From JAHEGP01 sp963792875 (GTDB taxonomy: Bacteria > Pseudomonadota > Gammaproteobacteria > Pseudomonadales > JAHEGP01): 64,000 nt of DNA. Location: assembly GCA_963792875.1 (NCBI GenBank), contig CAWBXV010000010.1, positions 248,001 to 312,000 on the forward strand, given 5' to 3'. Numbering within the stretch: the stretch's first letter is position 1; every line of letters starts with the position of its first letter. The translations under genes and the position numbers were made by a program. Below are positions 54,755 to 63,876 of the stretch, piece after piece. The notes below the pieces were generated by a model. That model made no database searches. It was given only the letters and a program-made list of their open reading frames with translations, and was not told where the DNA came from.

Positions 54755-55828
54755 ATGGCGCGCGGCGGTATCAATAAGGCCCTGGTGCAGCGAGCGCGCG
54801 ATGTGGTGCGCAGCCGCGGCGACTATCCCTCCATCGACGCGGTGCGCATCGAGCTGGGCAATACCGGCTCCAAGACCACCATCCACCGCTATCTCAAGGA
54901 GCTGGAGGAGGCAGAAGGCAGCCGCCTGGATGACCAGGCGCTGCTCAGCGATACCCTCAAGGAGATGGTGGCGCGGCTGGCGGCGCGCCTGCAGGAAGAG
55001 GCGCGCGAGCTGGTCGCGAGCGCCGAGACCGCCCACCAGGCCCGAGCGCAGGAGTGGCAGGCGCTGGACGCGTCCCGCCAGGCCGCGCTGGACGCGGCGG
55101 CAGCGCGCAGCGCCACCCTGGCGACACAACTGGAGCAGGCCGGGCAGGAGCGATCCAGCCTGCGCGATCGGCTCCAGGCCGTCACCCTGGAGGCCAACCG
55201 CCAGGCCCAGCGGATCGCGGACCTGGAAATCCTGCTGGCGGATAAGGCCAGCCACCTGCAATCGCTGGAGGAGAAGCACCGCCACGCCCGCGACGCCATG
55301 GAGCACTACCGGCAGTCAGTGAAGGAGCAGCGGGATCAGGATCAGCGCCGCCACGAACAGCAGGTGCAGCAGCTGATGGCTGAGCAGCGGCAATTGCAGC
55401 AGACGCTGTCCATGAAGCACACCGAGATCACCCAGCTCAACAAGGACAACGCCCGGCTGCTGGCGGAGCTCGGCGAGGCCCGCAAGCAGGTCTCGGCCGC
55501 CGAGGTGAAAAGGGATGGGCTCGAAGAGCGCGCCAGGGCAGCCGAGCAGCAGGCTGCCGCGCTGACCGCCCGGCTGGATGCCGCCAGGCAGCGTGAGCGC
55601 CTGCAGGCGGACCAGCTGAAGCAGTGGCAGAGCCGCTGCGACGACGGGGCGCGGCACCAGCAGCAATTGGCGATCGAACTGGCCGGGCTGCGGGCCGAGC
55701 TGGCTATCAAGAGCGGACTGCTGGAGGAGCTCGCCAGCGCACGCCGCCAGTCAGCGCCTCCTGCCGGGGCCGCGGCCGCTGGCGACCCGGCGCCGGACCG
55801 CGCCGGTCACGCTGGTGAGACGCCCTAG
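54755..55828 (+). CDS. KfrA-like DNA-binding coiled-coil protein
   Basis: A 357-residue protein with a KfrA_N DNA-binding domain at residues ~5-60 (NKALVQRARDVVRSRGDYPS, then SKTTIHRYLKELEEAE). A very long, alanine/glutamine/glutamate-rich coiled coil follows to residue ~330. In plasmid RK2, KfrA is an autorepressor and helps partitioning. Chromosomal relatives beside integrases have no settled role. GGGGAG precedes the ATG at 54755. Palindromes upstream suggest autoregulation and perhaps control of the divergent integrase. Confidence 0.85.
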   Translation: MARGGINKALVQRARDVVRSRGDYPSIDAVRIELGNTGSKTTIHRYLKELEEAEGSRLDDQALLSDTLKEMVARLAARLQEEARELVASAETAHQARAQEWQALDASRQAALDAAAARSATLATQLEQAGQERSSLRDRLQAVTLEANRQAQRIADLEILLADKASHLQSLEEKHRHARDAMEHYRQSVKEQRDQDQRRHEQQVQQLMAEQRQLQQTLSMKHTEITQLNKDNARLLAELGEARKQVSAAEVKRDGLEERARAAEQQAAALTARLDAARQRERLQADQLKQWQSRCDDGARHQQQLAIELAGLRAELAIKSGLLEELASARRQSAPPAGAAAAGDPAPDRAGHAGETP

Positions 55829-55896
55829 CGAGGGCCGGCTGGCCTCTGGGGAGGCTGGCCGCGCAGCAGACCCGGCACTCGACGGCGCCGCCAGGG

Positions 55897-57501
55897 TCAG
55901 GATGCGCCCGGGGCCTTTACCCGGGTCATGGCGCGCTCCGCCATGGCGGTGATCGTCAGGCTCGGGTTCACCCCGGGGTTGGCCGGCATCGCCGCGCCGT
56001 CGCAGACCAGAAAGTTCTGGTAGCCGAACAGGCGCTGATCGCTGTCGATGACGCCATTGCCGGCGTCGCTGCCGATCGGGCAGCCGCCGAGGATATGCGC
56101 CGTGGCGGGAATATTGGCCACCGCCTCCGTCACCATGCTCTGCGCCACGCCCCCGGTGTGGGCGGCCAGCCAGCCCGCGGCCTCGTTGGCCGCCTTGATA
56201 AAGGTCGGGTTGGGCTTCTCGGGATCCTGCTGCGTGGTCAGCGCTACGCCACGCCCCAGCAGGCGGCGCTTTGCCGTGAAAGCGATGGCGTTGTCCAGGC
56301 TCTGCATGACGAGGAATATCACGCTGCGCTTGGCCCAGCCGAAGGGCCACAGTTTTTTCAGGAAGCGCAGTGGATGGCGCAGAATGGCCGCCAGCAGCAG
56401 GAGCGGGCGCGTGAGCCGGCTGCCGTCGCCGGTCAGCAGCGTGAAAAGGTAGCCCATGGCGTCGGCGTGCTTGCCGTAGGTGACGAACTCGATATGGGTA
56501 TCGGCATCGGTGTAGATGCTGGCCCCGATGGCGACCGAATTCCACACCGGCACGGCATCGTCTGGCAGCGTGACGGCCAGCAGCGCCTCGCTGTTGGTGC
56601 GCACCTGTTGACCGAGCTGATCGCTGATGGCGGGCAGGCCGCCGGAATGCTTGCAGTTGGCGAGCAGCTGGTTGGTCCCCAGAGCCCCGGCGGCGGCCAC
56701 GACGCCCCGGGTGGTGAAGCGCTGCCGCCGTTTGTCGAACCAGGCGCCGGGGCGCTCGGTGATGACCTCATAGCCTTCGCTGCCATCCCCCTTGCCCAGC
56801 GCCCGGATGTCCACGACCTGATGCTCGGGGAGAATCCGTGCGCCCTGCTTCTCGGCGAACCACAGATAGTTCTTCACCAGGGTATTCTTGGCGCCAACGC
56901 GGCAGCCCACCATGCAGGCGCCGCAGCGGGTGCAACCGGTGCGCGCAGGCCCCTCGCCGCCGAAGTAGGGGTCGGGCACGGTGACGTCCGGCTCGCCGAA
57001 ATACACGGCGACCGGGGCGTTGGTGAAGGTATCCTCGACCTTGAAATGCCGGGCGATGTCCTTCAGCAGAAAATCGGTGGGGCCCTCGAACGGCGGCAGC
57101 ACCGGGCCGAGCATGCGCTCGGCGGTGTCGTAGTGAGGCTGCAGCTCCTGCTGCCAGTCCGCCAGTGCCGCCCACTGGGGGTTCTGATAAAACTCGGGCT
57201 TGGCGCGGTAGAGCGTGTTGGCATAGACGACGCTGCCGCCGCCGACAGCGGCGCCACTGAGGATGAACACGTCCTTGAACGTGGTCAGGCGCAGGATGCC
57301 GCGGCAACCGAGCAGCGGGATCCACAAATAGCGCCTGAGGTCCCACGCCGACTTGGCGTGGTCGGCGTCCGCGTAGCGCCTGCCGCACTCCAGCACGCCA
57401 ACCCGATAGCCCTTCTCGGCCAGCCGCAGCGCCGAGACACTGCCGCCGAAGCCGGAGCCGACGATCAGCCAGTCGTAGTCAAATTGCCCCGCGCTTTCCA
57501 T
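55897..57501 (-). CDS. GMC-family FAD oxidoreductase (cholesterol-oxidase-like)
   Basis: A flavoprotein of 534 residues. The FAD-binding motif is WLIVGSGFGGSVSALRLAEK. The second conserved block GAAVGGGSVVYANTLYR is characteristic of the cholesterol oxidase/glucose-methanol-choline group. A Cys cluster TGCTRCGACMVGCRVGAKNT is found in a bacterial subset of this group. The end has GGCPIGSDAGNGVI and the GMC signature region VCDGAAMPANPGVNPSLTIT. I choose ATG 57501 because GGAGG precedes it by five bases. The substrate is probably a sterol-like or other alcohol, but this is not certain. Confidence 0.83.
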   Translation of the reverse strand: MESAGQFDYDWLIVGSGFGGSVSALRLAEKGYRVGVLECGRRYADADHAKSAWDLRRYLWIPLLGCRGILRLTTFKDVFILSGAAVGGGSVVYANTLYRAKPEFYQNPQWAALADWQQELQPHYDTAERMLGPVLPPFEGPTDFLLKDIARHFKVEDTFTNAPVAVYFGEPDVTVPDPYFGGEGPARTGCTRCGACMVGCRVGAKNTLVKNYLWFAEKQGARILPEHQVVDIRALGKGDGSEGYEVITERPGAWFDKRRQRFTTRGVVAAAGALGTNQLLANCKHSGGLPAISDQLGQQVRTNSEALLAVTLPDDAVPVWNSVAIGASIYTDADTHIEFVTYGKHADAMGYLFTLLTGDGSRLTRPLLLLAAILRHPLRFLKKLWPFGWAKRSVIFLVMQSLDNAIAFTAKRRLLGRGVALTTQQDPEKPNPTFIKAANEAAGWLAAHTGGVAQSMVTEAVANIPATAHILGGCPIGSDAGNGVIDSDQRLFGYQNFLVCDGAAMPANPGVNPSLTITAMAERAMTRVKAPGAS

Positions 57502-57714
57502 TGGTGCCTCCATGGACGTCTTATTGTGATCATTTTGTTTACACGTTGTCGGGTCGGAACGCAAGCACATGCCGCGGTCGCGCGGTGACCGTGGCGCGCC
57601 AACTGCTGACGCGTCCAGGCGCCAACGCCCGGTGTCACGCCATCCGGGGGGGTGACCATGGTGCTCGTTCACGTCCCCGTTGTGTCGGCGGCACAGCGAC
57701 CCCGTCGCGATCAA

Positions 57715-58521
57715 CTACTCCACACGACTGAGCACCTCGACCTCGTCACCCAGCCGCAACGCGCCAGAACCGTCGTGCAGCAGGTTCTGGCCGAAATAGA
57801 TCGCCCCGTCGCGGCGGCGGAAGCCGGCCAGAACCCGGTTGATGGCGGGGTCGCGCCGGCCGCTCTGCTGGTCGATGCTCGGCACCACGCAGCGCGCGCA
57901 GGGCTTGGCGACGTCGAACGCCACGGCGCCGATCCTGATGCGCCGCCAGCTGTCCTCCGCAAAGGCAGCGCAGCCGGACACCACCAGATTGGGCCGGAAC
58001 CGATCCATGGGCACCGGCTGCGCCAGGCGGCCGTTGAGGTCGTCGAGAGAGGCCTGCGATATCAGCAGCAACGGAAAGCCGTCGGCGAAGCCCACCGTTT
58101 CACCGCGCCTGGCGTAGCGCTTGTCGACCTCGCGGCGGGTGGCTTCCGGCATGAACACCAGGCGGCAGGCGAGTCCCGCGTGCGCCTGCAGCCATCGCGC
58201 CGCGTGGTCGCCGGCATCCCTGGCGACCACGCTGTCGCCCCACACGGAGACGCTGCGCAGCAGTGCCTGTTCGCCGGGCAGTGCGACCAGGCACTGCTCG
58301 GCGCCGCGCGCCAGCGTCAGTGAGGTCCCGTCCCAGCGCGTGCGGATCAGCGCCAGACCCGCATGCTCGCGCTGCGTGATGAAGCGCCCCGCATCATCCA
58401 CCAGCATCCAGCGCCGGTCGCCCTCGAGCCCGAAGCGGTCCAGCCGGGCGCGCTGGAGCGGGATGCCGGCACAGGATTTGACGGGGTAGATCGTCAGGGC
58501 GCTGAGGGTCAGGTCAGCCAT
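57715..58521 (-). CDS. MOSC domain protein with N-terminal beta-barrel
   Basis: A 268-residue protein related to the molybdenum-cofactor-binding MOSC family (YcbX type). The N-terminal MOSC_N barrel has LTIYPVKSCAGIPLQRARLD and the MOSC core shows RFRPNLVVSG. The family Cys is in CARCVVPSIDQQSG, which can bind the cofactor, and INRVLAGFRR precedes the end. YcbX-type enzymes reduce N-hydroxylated compounds with an electron donor. No C-terminal ferredoxin domain is present here. The start at 58521 is the family-like MADLTLSALTIYPVKSC. Confidence 0.85.
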   Translation of the reverse strand: MADLTLSALTIYPVKSCAGIPLQRARLDRFGLEGDRRWMLVDDAGRFITQREHAGLALIRTRWDGTSLTLARGAEQCLVALPGEQALLRSVSVWGDSVVARDAGDHAARWLQAHAGLACRLVFMPEATRREVDKRYARRGETVGFADGFPLLLISQASLDDLNGRLAQPVPMDRFRPNLVVSGCAAFAEDSWRRIRIGAVAFDVAKPCARCVVPSIDQQSGRRDPAINRVLAGFRRRDGAIYFGQNLLHDGSGALRLGDEVEVLSRVE

Positions 58522-58641
58522 GGACAGAGGGCTCCACGAACAGCAGGGCAAAGGGGTGCCGGCCGCAGGGACTGCTTCTGCGGCCGGCACGGACTATACT
58601 GCGACGGTCGGACCCCGGCGCCGCTTCAATCAGGATGTACT

Positions 58642-59784
58642 ATGAACGGTTCCCTTCGCAAGCCGATCGGCGCTCGCCAGTGGCTGCCGCTGGCCCTGTT
58701 GCTCCTGCTGCCCGCCATCGGCTGGCTGGGGGTGCTGGACGCGTTCTCGTCCCGCTATGTCGATGAGGCGCTGGTCGCCGGGGGCGTCGTCTTCGCCACC
58801 GCGCGGGGCATCAACGCCATCGTCTCGGTGCTGCAGGGCACCGAACTGGACGCGGTGATGCTCACCTTTTCCATCGGCGAACTGCTGGACCCGGTCAATG
58901 ACCTGATCGAGCGGTTTTCCGGGGTCATGCTCGTAGCCCTGGGTTCGCTGGCTCTGCAGAAGATACTGCTGGGGGTGGTATCGGACCCGCTGTTCAACGC
59001 CCTGCTGACGGCGCTCGCGCTGGCCGCCGCGCTGACGCTGCTGGCGGGCGAGCGGCAATACCACCGGCTCGCGCTGCGGGCGTTCGTGTTCGCGGCTTTC
59101 GTCCGGTTCTCGCTGGGGTTGGTGGTGCTGGCCAACAGCTGGGTCGATGCGCGGTTCCTGGATGCCGCGGACCAGCAGCGGCAGCAGGCGATGGAGTCCT
59201 TCCAGGGCGAATTGCGGGAGATCAGCAACATGGCGGGCGTGCAGCCGGCGTCGCCGCAGGCGCTCGCGGCGGCACGTGCCCGCGTCGAGAGCCTGCAGAC
59301 CTCCCTCTGGGCGGAACAGGGCCGACTGGAGCAGCGCACGGGCGACCTGGCGCGGGCGCGGCGCGCGCTGGATGAGCTCACCCGGCAGCGGCCGCGCTGG
59401 CAGAGCTGGAACCCGCTGGCCAAGGCGCCGCCGGACGTCGCCCTGGCCAAGGCGCAGGTGCAGCGGCTCGAAGGGGAGGTCGAGGACATCGCGGCGCAAG
59501 TGGGCGCTGTGGATGAGGCGCTGGACGAACAACGGGCCGCACTCGAGTGCCTGGAAAAACGCGCCGCCGGAGGGGATTGCGGACTGCTGAATCGCATCAG
59601 CTCGCGCCTCTCTCCCAGCGAGATCGGCGTGCAGATCAGCGCTCTCGAGGAGCGCATCACCGAATTTGCCGACAATGCCATCGCCCTGCTGATGTCTGCG
59701 CTGCTGAAATCGGTCGCCATCCCCCTGATGTTCTTCTATGTGCTGCTGCGCCTGGCGAAAAGCTCCTGGCTGAGCGGCCCCTGA
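58642..59784 (+). CDS. Membrane protein with central coiled coil, unknown function
   Basis: A 380-residue protein. Helices at about 15-35, 45-65, 95-115, 120-140 and 150-165 are followed by a periplasmic or cytoplasmic coiled coil (residues ~175-330: DQQRQQAMESFQGELREI, then LQTSLWAEQGRLEQRTGDLA), two cysteines (ALECLEKRAAGGDCGLLNRI) and a last helix VAIPLMFFYVLLRLA. I do not recognise the family. Its layout recalls mechanosensitive-channel or envelope-scaffold proteins, but no diagnostic motif is seen. It is alone in its transcription unit. Confidence 0.7.
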   Translation: MNGSLRKPIGARQWLPLALLLLLPAIGWLGVLDAFSSRYVDEALVAGGVVFATARGINAIVSVLQGTELDAVMLTFSIGELLDPVNDLIERFSGVMLVALGSLALQKILLGVVSDPLFNALLTALALAAALTLLAGERQYHRLALRAFVFAAFVRFSLGLVVLANSWVDARFLDAADQQRQQAMESFQGELREISNMAGVQPASPQALAAARARVESLQTSLWAEQGRLEQRTGDLARARRALDELTRQRPRWQSWNPLAKAPPDVALAKAQVQRLEGEVEDIAAQVGAVDEALDEQRAALECLEKRAAGGDCGLLNRISSRLSPSEIGVQISALEERITEFADNAIALLMSALLKSVAIPLMFFYVLLRLAKSSWLSGP

Positions 59785-60141
59785 TCACCCGGCGGCCTCG
59801 GCCGCCGGCCAGCAGCCCGACGCGATCACCACGCGCTGCTGCGGCGCTGCCACCAGCACATAGATGAAGGCGCCGCCATAGGGCGTCGCGATCGTCTGGC
59901 GGCGGTAGTAGTCCGGGTGACCCTCCAGCCGGTCCAGCGCCCGCAGCGTCGGCCGATCGATGGCATACACCTCGCCGCTGATGGCAGTGGTGCCACCCTC
60001 GACGATGCCGGGATAGCGGCCCAGATCCAGCAGGGTATAGCGCGCCGGCGTCTGCCACGCCCCACGGCAGGGGCTTGCGCGCAGCAGCGCGTGGTTATAG
60101 TGGCCCCGCTTGAGCGATCCGTAGACGAAGATCAGTGACAC
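59785..60141 (-). CDS. Gamma-glutamylcyclotransferase-family (AIG2-like) protein
   Basis: A small protein of 118 residues. The family's substrate-binding loop LIFVYGSLKRGHYNHALL is at the start, followed by RYTLLDLGRYPGIVEGG, the acidic catalytic region GEVYAIDRPTLRALDRLEG and YYRRQTIATPYGG. GGCT/AIG2 enzymes make 5-oxoproline from gamma-glutamyl compounds. The start is GTG at 60141. A much longer in-frame extension upstream (to 61011) is antisense to a membrane-protein gene and is not real. Confidence 0.82.
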   Translation of the reverse strand: MSLIFVYGSLKRGHYNHALLRASPCRGAWQTPARYTLLDLGRYPGIVEGGTTAISGEVYAIDRPTLRALDRLEGHPDYYRRQTIATPYGGAFIYVLVAAPQQRVVIASGCWPAAEAAG

Positions 60142-60276
60142 GCCGGTTATTCCCCCCTGCCAAACTCCCGTACAATCCCTGCAGACGGCAGCATTGTATC
60201 GCAGGGCGGACGCCGCGTACCGGGGTGGCGTGGTCCGCGCCTGGCGGGATGATGGCAGCGACGGCGGAGGGTGACC

Positions 60277-61017
60277 GTGCCCGACTGGATTGAACACTTC
60301 GAACCGTTCTCGGCCGTCCACGCGGCGACCGTGCTGCTGTTCGCGCTGCTCTGGCTGCTGCTGACGCGGACCGCTCTGCGGCTGCGGGGTGGGGCACGGG
60401 AGGACGCGTGGCGGCGCGGGTTGGCGGGGGTGCTGCTGGGGGTATGGCTGGCGGTGAACGGCCCGCAGCTGCTGCCGGCCCATTACGTGGCCTCGGAAAA
60501 TCTGCCCCTGCATCCCTGCGATCTCGTCGGGCTGCTGGCCCCCTATGCCATCTGGACGCGGCGACGGCTGGCCTACGCCGTACTGTACTTCTGGGGCATC
60601 GGCTTTACGCTGCAGGCGATCCTCACGCCGGAGTTGAGCGACGGCCCGGGCAGCCCGTGGTTCTGGGCCTTCTGGCTGCCGCACGCGGCGATCTTCGGCG
60701 CCGCCGTGTACATCGTGGTGGTCGAGGGCTTCGTCCCCACCTGGCGCGATTGCCTGCGGGCCTATCAGGTCGCGCTGCTCTATCTGGCGCTGCTGGTGCC
60801 CTTCAACCTGGCGACGGGCTTCAATTACGGCTACCTCGGCACGGCCAACCCCCGCACCGCGAGCCTGCTGGACCTGCTCGGTCCCTGGCCCTGGCGCCTG
60901 ATAGTGCTCGCCGCGCTGACGGCGCTCGGCTTTGTGCTGCTGCAGCTGCCCTGGGCGCTGCGGGCGCGCCGCGACCCACTGAGCACGGAATTGGATGACC
61001 GACGGCAACACCCGTAG
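60277..61017 (+). CDS. YwaF-like TIGR02206 family membrane protein
   Basis: An inner-membrane protein of about 245 residues with seven to eight helices. Family features are the polar NGPQLLPAHYVASENLPLHPC, then DLVGLLAPYA, and LVPFNLATGFNYGYLGTANP. Function is unknown. I place the start at GTG 60277, six bases after GGAGG; an earlier GTG at 60271 abuts that site. It precedes the amine oxidase gene by about 170 bases. Confidence 0.8.
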   Translation: MPDWIEHFEPFSAVHAATVLLFALLWLLLTRTALRLRGGAREDAWRRGLAGVLLGVWLAVNGPQLLPAHYVASENLPLHPCDLVGLLAPYAIWTRRRLAYAVLYFWGIGFTLQAILTPELSDGPGSPWFWAFWLPHAAIFGAAVYIVVVEGFVPTWRDCLRAYQVALLYLALLVPFNLATGFNYGYLGTANPRTASLLDLLGPWPWRLIVLAALTALGFVLLQLPWALRARRDPLSTELDDRRQHP

Positions 61018-61188
61018 CGCCTCCCGGCGGCACCCGTCCCGGGATAGCTCAGTGCCGGCGATGCGCCATAGCGTTTGGTCACGGGCGCCTTTGCGGGTCG
61101 ATTCCGGGCGCGTGGCGTCCTATGCTTACAGCAACATGAGGGCGGCGAGCGGCGCCGCGCCGGTAACGAGCCTGCATCGGGGTGCACA

Positions 61189-62859
61189 ATGGGCAGAATG
61201 TCGTATTCGAAAATCACCGATCTCATCCGGCGGGTGCATGCCGCCACCGAGCGCTCGCGCCGGACGGGCCAGTCGCCCCGGGAGATCCTCGAACAGGACC
61301 GGGCCTGGCGCAGGCAGCAGGCGGCGCAGTACCGTCGCCAGCGGGAGCGCCGCGGCTTTCTGAAGTCGCTGGGGATCGGCGTGGCCGCGACGGCGATGGC
61401 GCCCGCGCTGCTGAGGGCGGAACCCGCCAGCAGCGGCGCCAAAACCGGCAAGACCCAGCCGCGCATCGCGGTGGTCGGCGCGGGGGCGGGCGGCTTGCGC
61501 ACCGCCCACCGCCTCAAGCAATACGGCTTTGAGAGCACCGTGTACGAGGGCAGCGACCGCTGCGGCGGCCGCATGTATTCGGACCGAGGCTTCTTCGCCG
61601 ACGGGCGCATCGTCGAGTGGGGCGGCGAGCTGATCTCCACCGAGCACACCGCGCTGAGAAACCTGACGCATCAGCTCGGCCTGGAGCTGATCGATGTCGG
61701 CAAGAATACGGCGGGCGACGAGGAGGTCTACCTCATCGACGACGAGCTGTACACGGAATACGACCTGCTCGATGAGTGGGTGGGCGGCCTGTATGAGACG
61801 GCGAAGCGCGCGCAGCAGCGCGCCCCCTGGCAGCCGTTCTACCACGACTACACGGCCGCCCATCTGGAGCTCGATCTGACCACTGCGCAGGATTGGCTGG
61901 CGGACAACGGCTACAGCTCCGGCCACTGGGTGCACAAGCTGCTGATGACCGACCTGATCGCCGAGTACGGCCGCGTCGATGACAATTCGGCGCTGAACCT
62001 GATCTACCTGCTGGGATGGACCACCCGCAATGCCGGCGGCCTGCCGCTGGCCGGCACGGACGAGCGCTTTCGCGTCAAGACCGGCAATGACAGCGTGGCG
62101 CAGGCGATGGCCCGGGAGCTGGGCCACGAGCGCATCGAGACCGGCAGGAAGCTGGTGGCCATCGGCGGCGACTACGCCGGCCCCTACCAGCTCACGTTCG
62201 ACGACGGCAGCGCCGCGTCGTGCGACAAGCTGGTGCTGGCCATCCCCTATCACCTCATCCGCCACCTGGATATCGATCCGCGCATCTGGAATGGCTTCAA
62301 CGCGGCCAAGCGGCGGTCGATTCTCGAGATGGCGCCAGCCGACAACGGCAAGCTGCAGCTGGAGTTCGCCAGCCGCTCGTTTGCACGCCAGCGGCAGCTT
62401 CACGGCCGCGAGGTGTCGATGAGCGCCGTGACCTACTCCGGCCCGGACAGCTTTATCAGCACCTGGGAGGGGGATGTGGCGCATCCCAGCGAGAAGGGCA
62501 TTATCGTCAATTACACCGGCGGCTACTGGGGAGAGCATCTCTCGGGCAACGACTTTCACGGCCCGGCCCACCGCAAGGACGTCAATCGGCTGCTGACGGA
62601 ATACGACAAGATATGGCCGGGCATCGCCGCCGAGTACACCGGCAGGGCGCTGGTCTCCAACTGGTGGCGGAACCCCTGGTCCCGTGGCGCCTTCGTCAGC
62701 CCGGTCGTCGGCACCATGACCGGCTTCTGGGGGGCCCAGCTCGAGCGCGAGGGCAATCTCTACTTTGCCGGCGAAGCCTGTGATGAGGAAAGCTGGTCGT
62801 ACATGAACGGCGCCATCGCCTCCGGGGAACGCATCGCGCGCGAGATCGCCCAGAGCTGA
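61189..62859 (+). CDS. Tat-exported flavin amine oxidase-like protein
   Basis: A 556-residue FAD-dependent enzyme of the amine oxidase superfamily. The N-terminal basic helix leads to a twin-arginine-like signal (RERRGFLKSLGIGVAATAMA), so the folded protein is probably sent to the periplasm. The FAD motif is RIAVVGAGAGGLRTAHRLKQ, with GSDRCGGRMYSDRG and the C-terminal LYFAGEACDEESWSYMNGAI. NWWRNPWSRGAF near the end is family-typical. The substrate may be an amine, amino acid or phytoene-like compound; nothing nearby decides. ATG 61189 or 61198 are both possible. Confidence 0.83.
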   Translation: MGRMSYSKITDLIRRVHAATERSRRTGQSPREILEQDRAWRRQQAAQYRRQRERRGFLKSLGIGVAATAMAPALLRAEPASSGAKTGKTQPRIAVVGAGAGGLRTAHRLKQYGFESTVYEGSDRCGGRMYSDRGFFADGRIVEWGGELISTEHTALRNLTHQLGLELIDVGKNTAGDEEVYLIDDELYTEYDLLDEWVGGLYETAKRAQQRAPWQPFYHDYTAAHLELDLTTAQDWLADNGYSSGHWVHKLLMTDLIAEYGRVDDNSALNLIYLLGWTTRNAGGLPLAGTDERFRVKTGNDSVAQAMARELGHERIETGRKLVAIGGDYAGPYQLTFDDGSAASCDKLVLAIPYHLIRHLDIDPRIWNGFNAAKRRSILEMAPADNGKLQLEFASRSFARQRQLHGREVSMSAVTYSGPDSFISTWEGDVAHPSEKGIIVNYTGGYWGEHLSGNDFHGPAHRKDVNRLLTEYDKIWPGIAAEYTGRALVSNWWRNPWSRGAFVSPVVGTMTGFWGAQLEREGNLYFAGEACDEESWSYMNGAIASGERIAREIAQS

Positions 62860-62928
62860 GCGCGGCCGACCAGGGCGCCGCATCGACAGATGCGCGATCG
62901 CCCGGCCGTGCCAGGGCGCGCGCCGCGC

Positions 62929-63217
62929 TCAGCTATCAGCCAGGCCGAGCTGCTCCGTCACCCCGTACATGGCGGCCAGATTGCGCATGGCCTGGGGTGG
63001 GTTGGTCACGGCGAGCTGGCGGTCGCGCTCACGCGCGCTGCGCTGGAGTTCGAGCACGAAGGCGATAGCGGCGGAGTCGGCCTCCGTGACGTCAGCAAGA
63101 ATCCACCCAGTGGATGCCTTCCCGACACGCCAGCCTGGCCTCGTGCAGCAGCGCCGGTACCGTGTCCATATTCAGCGCGCCCTGCAGCAGCAGGCGCTCG
63201 CCCTCGCGCCGCATCAT
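62929..63217 (-). pseudogene. mlaB: STAS-domain protein MlaB, frameshifted
   Basis: MlaB is the small cytosolic STAS subunit of the Mla phospholipid transporter. The frame begins at ATG 63217, overlapping the mlaC stop (ATGA), with GERLLLQGALNMDTVPALLH, and stops early after IHWVDSC. In another frame the STAS domain continues as ILADVTEADSAAIAFVLEL, then QAMRNLAAMYGVTEQLGLAD, to a stop at 62929. Removing one G from the GGG near 63107 restores a normal ~95-residue MlaB. It is either a recent mutation or a sequencing slip. Confidence 0.75.
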
Positions 63218-63876
63218 GCCGCCGCCTTGGACGCGAGCGTCTGGTTCTTGTCGATCAGCATCCTGATCAGGCCGTCCACGCCGTTGTTGCGGACCTCGTC
63301 GGCAAAGGTGTCGCGATAGGTCGTCACCAGGCTGACGCCGTCGACGGACACGTCGTAGACCTTCCAGCTCGCCGCGTCCGCGGCCATGCGGTAGTCGATG
63401 GTGATGGTCGGGGCGCCCGGCTGCCGCAGCAGCGAGCGCAGGTTGGCCTTTTTCTTGTCGCCGGAGTAGCGCGGCGCCTGCACTTCGAGCGTCTGGTTCT
63501 GGTAGCGGGACAGCGAGGAGGAATAGGTGCGCACCAGCAGCGTGCGGAACTGCTCGGTGAGCTGTGCCCGCTGGGCCGGCGTGGCGCCGCGCCAGCTCAC
63601 CCCGGTCGCCAGCGCCGTGATGCGCTCGAAGTCGAAATTCGGCAGCACCAGCGCCTGCACCTTGGCCATGACCTCGGGGCTGCCCGGACCGGTCCTGGAG
63701 GTCTGCAGGATGTTCAGCACCTCATCGCTGACCCGCCGCACCATCGCATCGGGCGCCTCGGTCTGCGCCCACGCCGCCAGCGCGAGCGGCGCCGCGAGTG
63801 CCAGTACCAGCCAGCGCTGGAGCAACCGGCGGGGCCAGTGCTTCACTACCGTGGGTAACGTCCTTGCCGCGCTCAT
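63214..63876 (-). CDS. mlaC: Periplasmic phospholipid-binding protein MlaC
   Basis: MlaC (Ttg2D family) shuttles phospholipids between the outer-membrane MlaA complex and the inner-membrane MlaFEDB transporter. It has 220 residues with a signal peptide (LVLALAAPLALAAWA). The MlaC fold follows: VLPNFDFERITALATGVSWR, AQLTEQFRTLLVRTYSSSL, TITIDYRMA, then WKVYDVSVDGVSLVTTYRDT and FADEVRNNGVDGLI. AAGGAG precedes the ATG. It overlaps mlaD upstream and mlaB downstream by four bases each. Confidence 0.92.
   Translation of the reverse strand: MSAARTLPTVVKHWPRRLLQRWLVLALAAPLALAAWAQTEAPDAMVRRVSDEVLNILQTSRTGPGSPEVMAKVQALVLPNFDFERITALATGVSWRGATPAQRAQLTEQFRTLLVRTYSSSLSRYQNQTLEVQAPRYSGDKKKANLRSLLRQPGAPTITIDYRMAADAASWKVYDVSVDGVSLVTTYRDTFADEVRNNGVDGLIRMLIDKNQTLASKAAA

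Noticed and set aside
59785..61011. A 408-residue version of the GGCT-like protein
   Set aside because: Only the last ~118 residues look like protein; the rest is antisense to the YwaF-like gene and Gln/Pro/Arg-rich.
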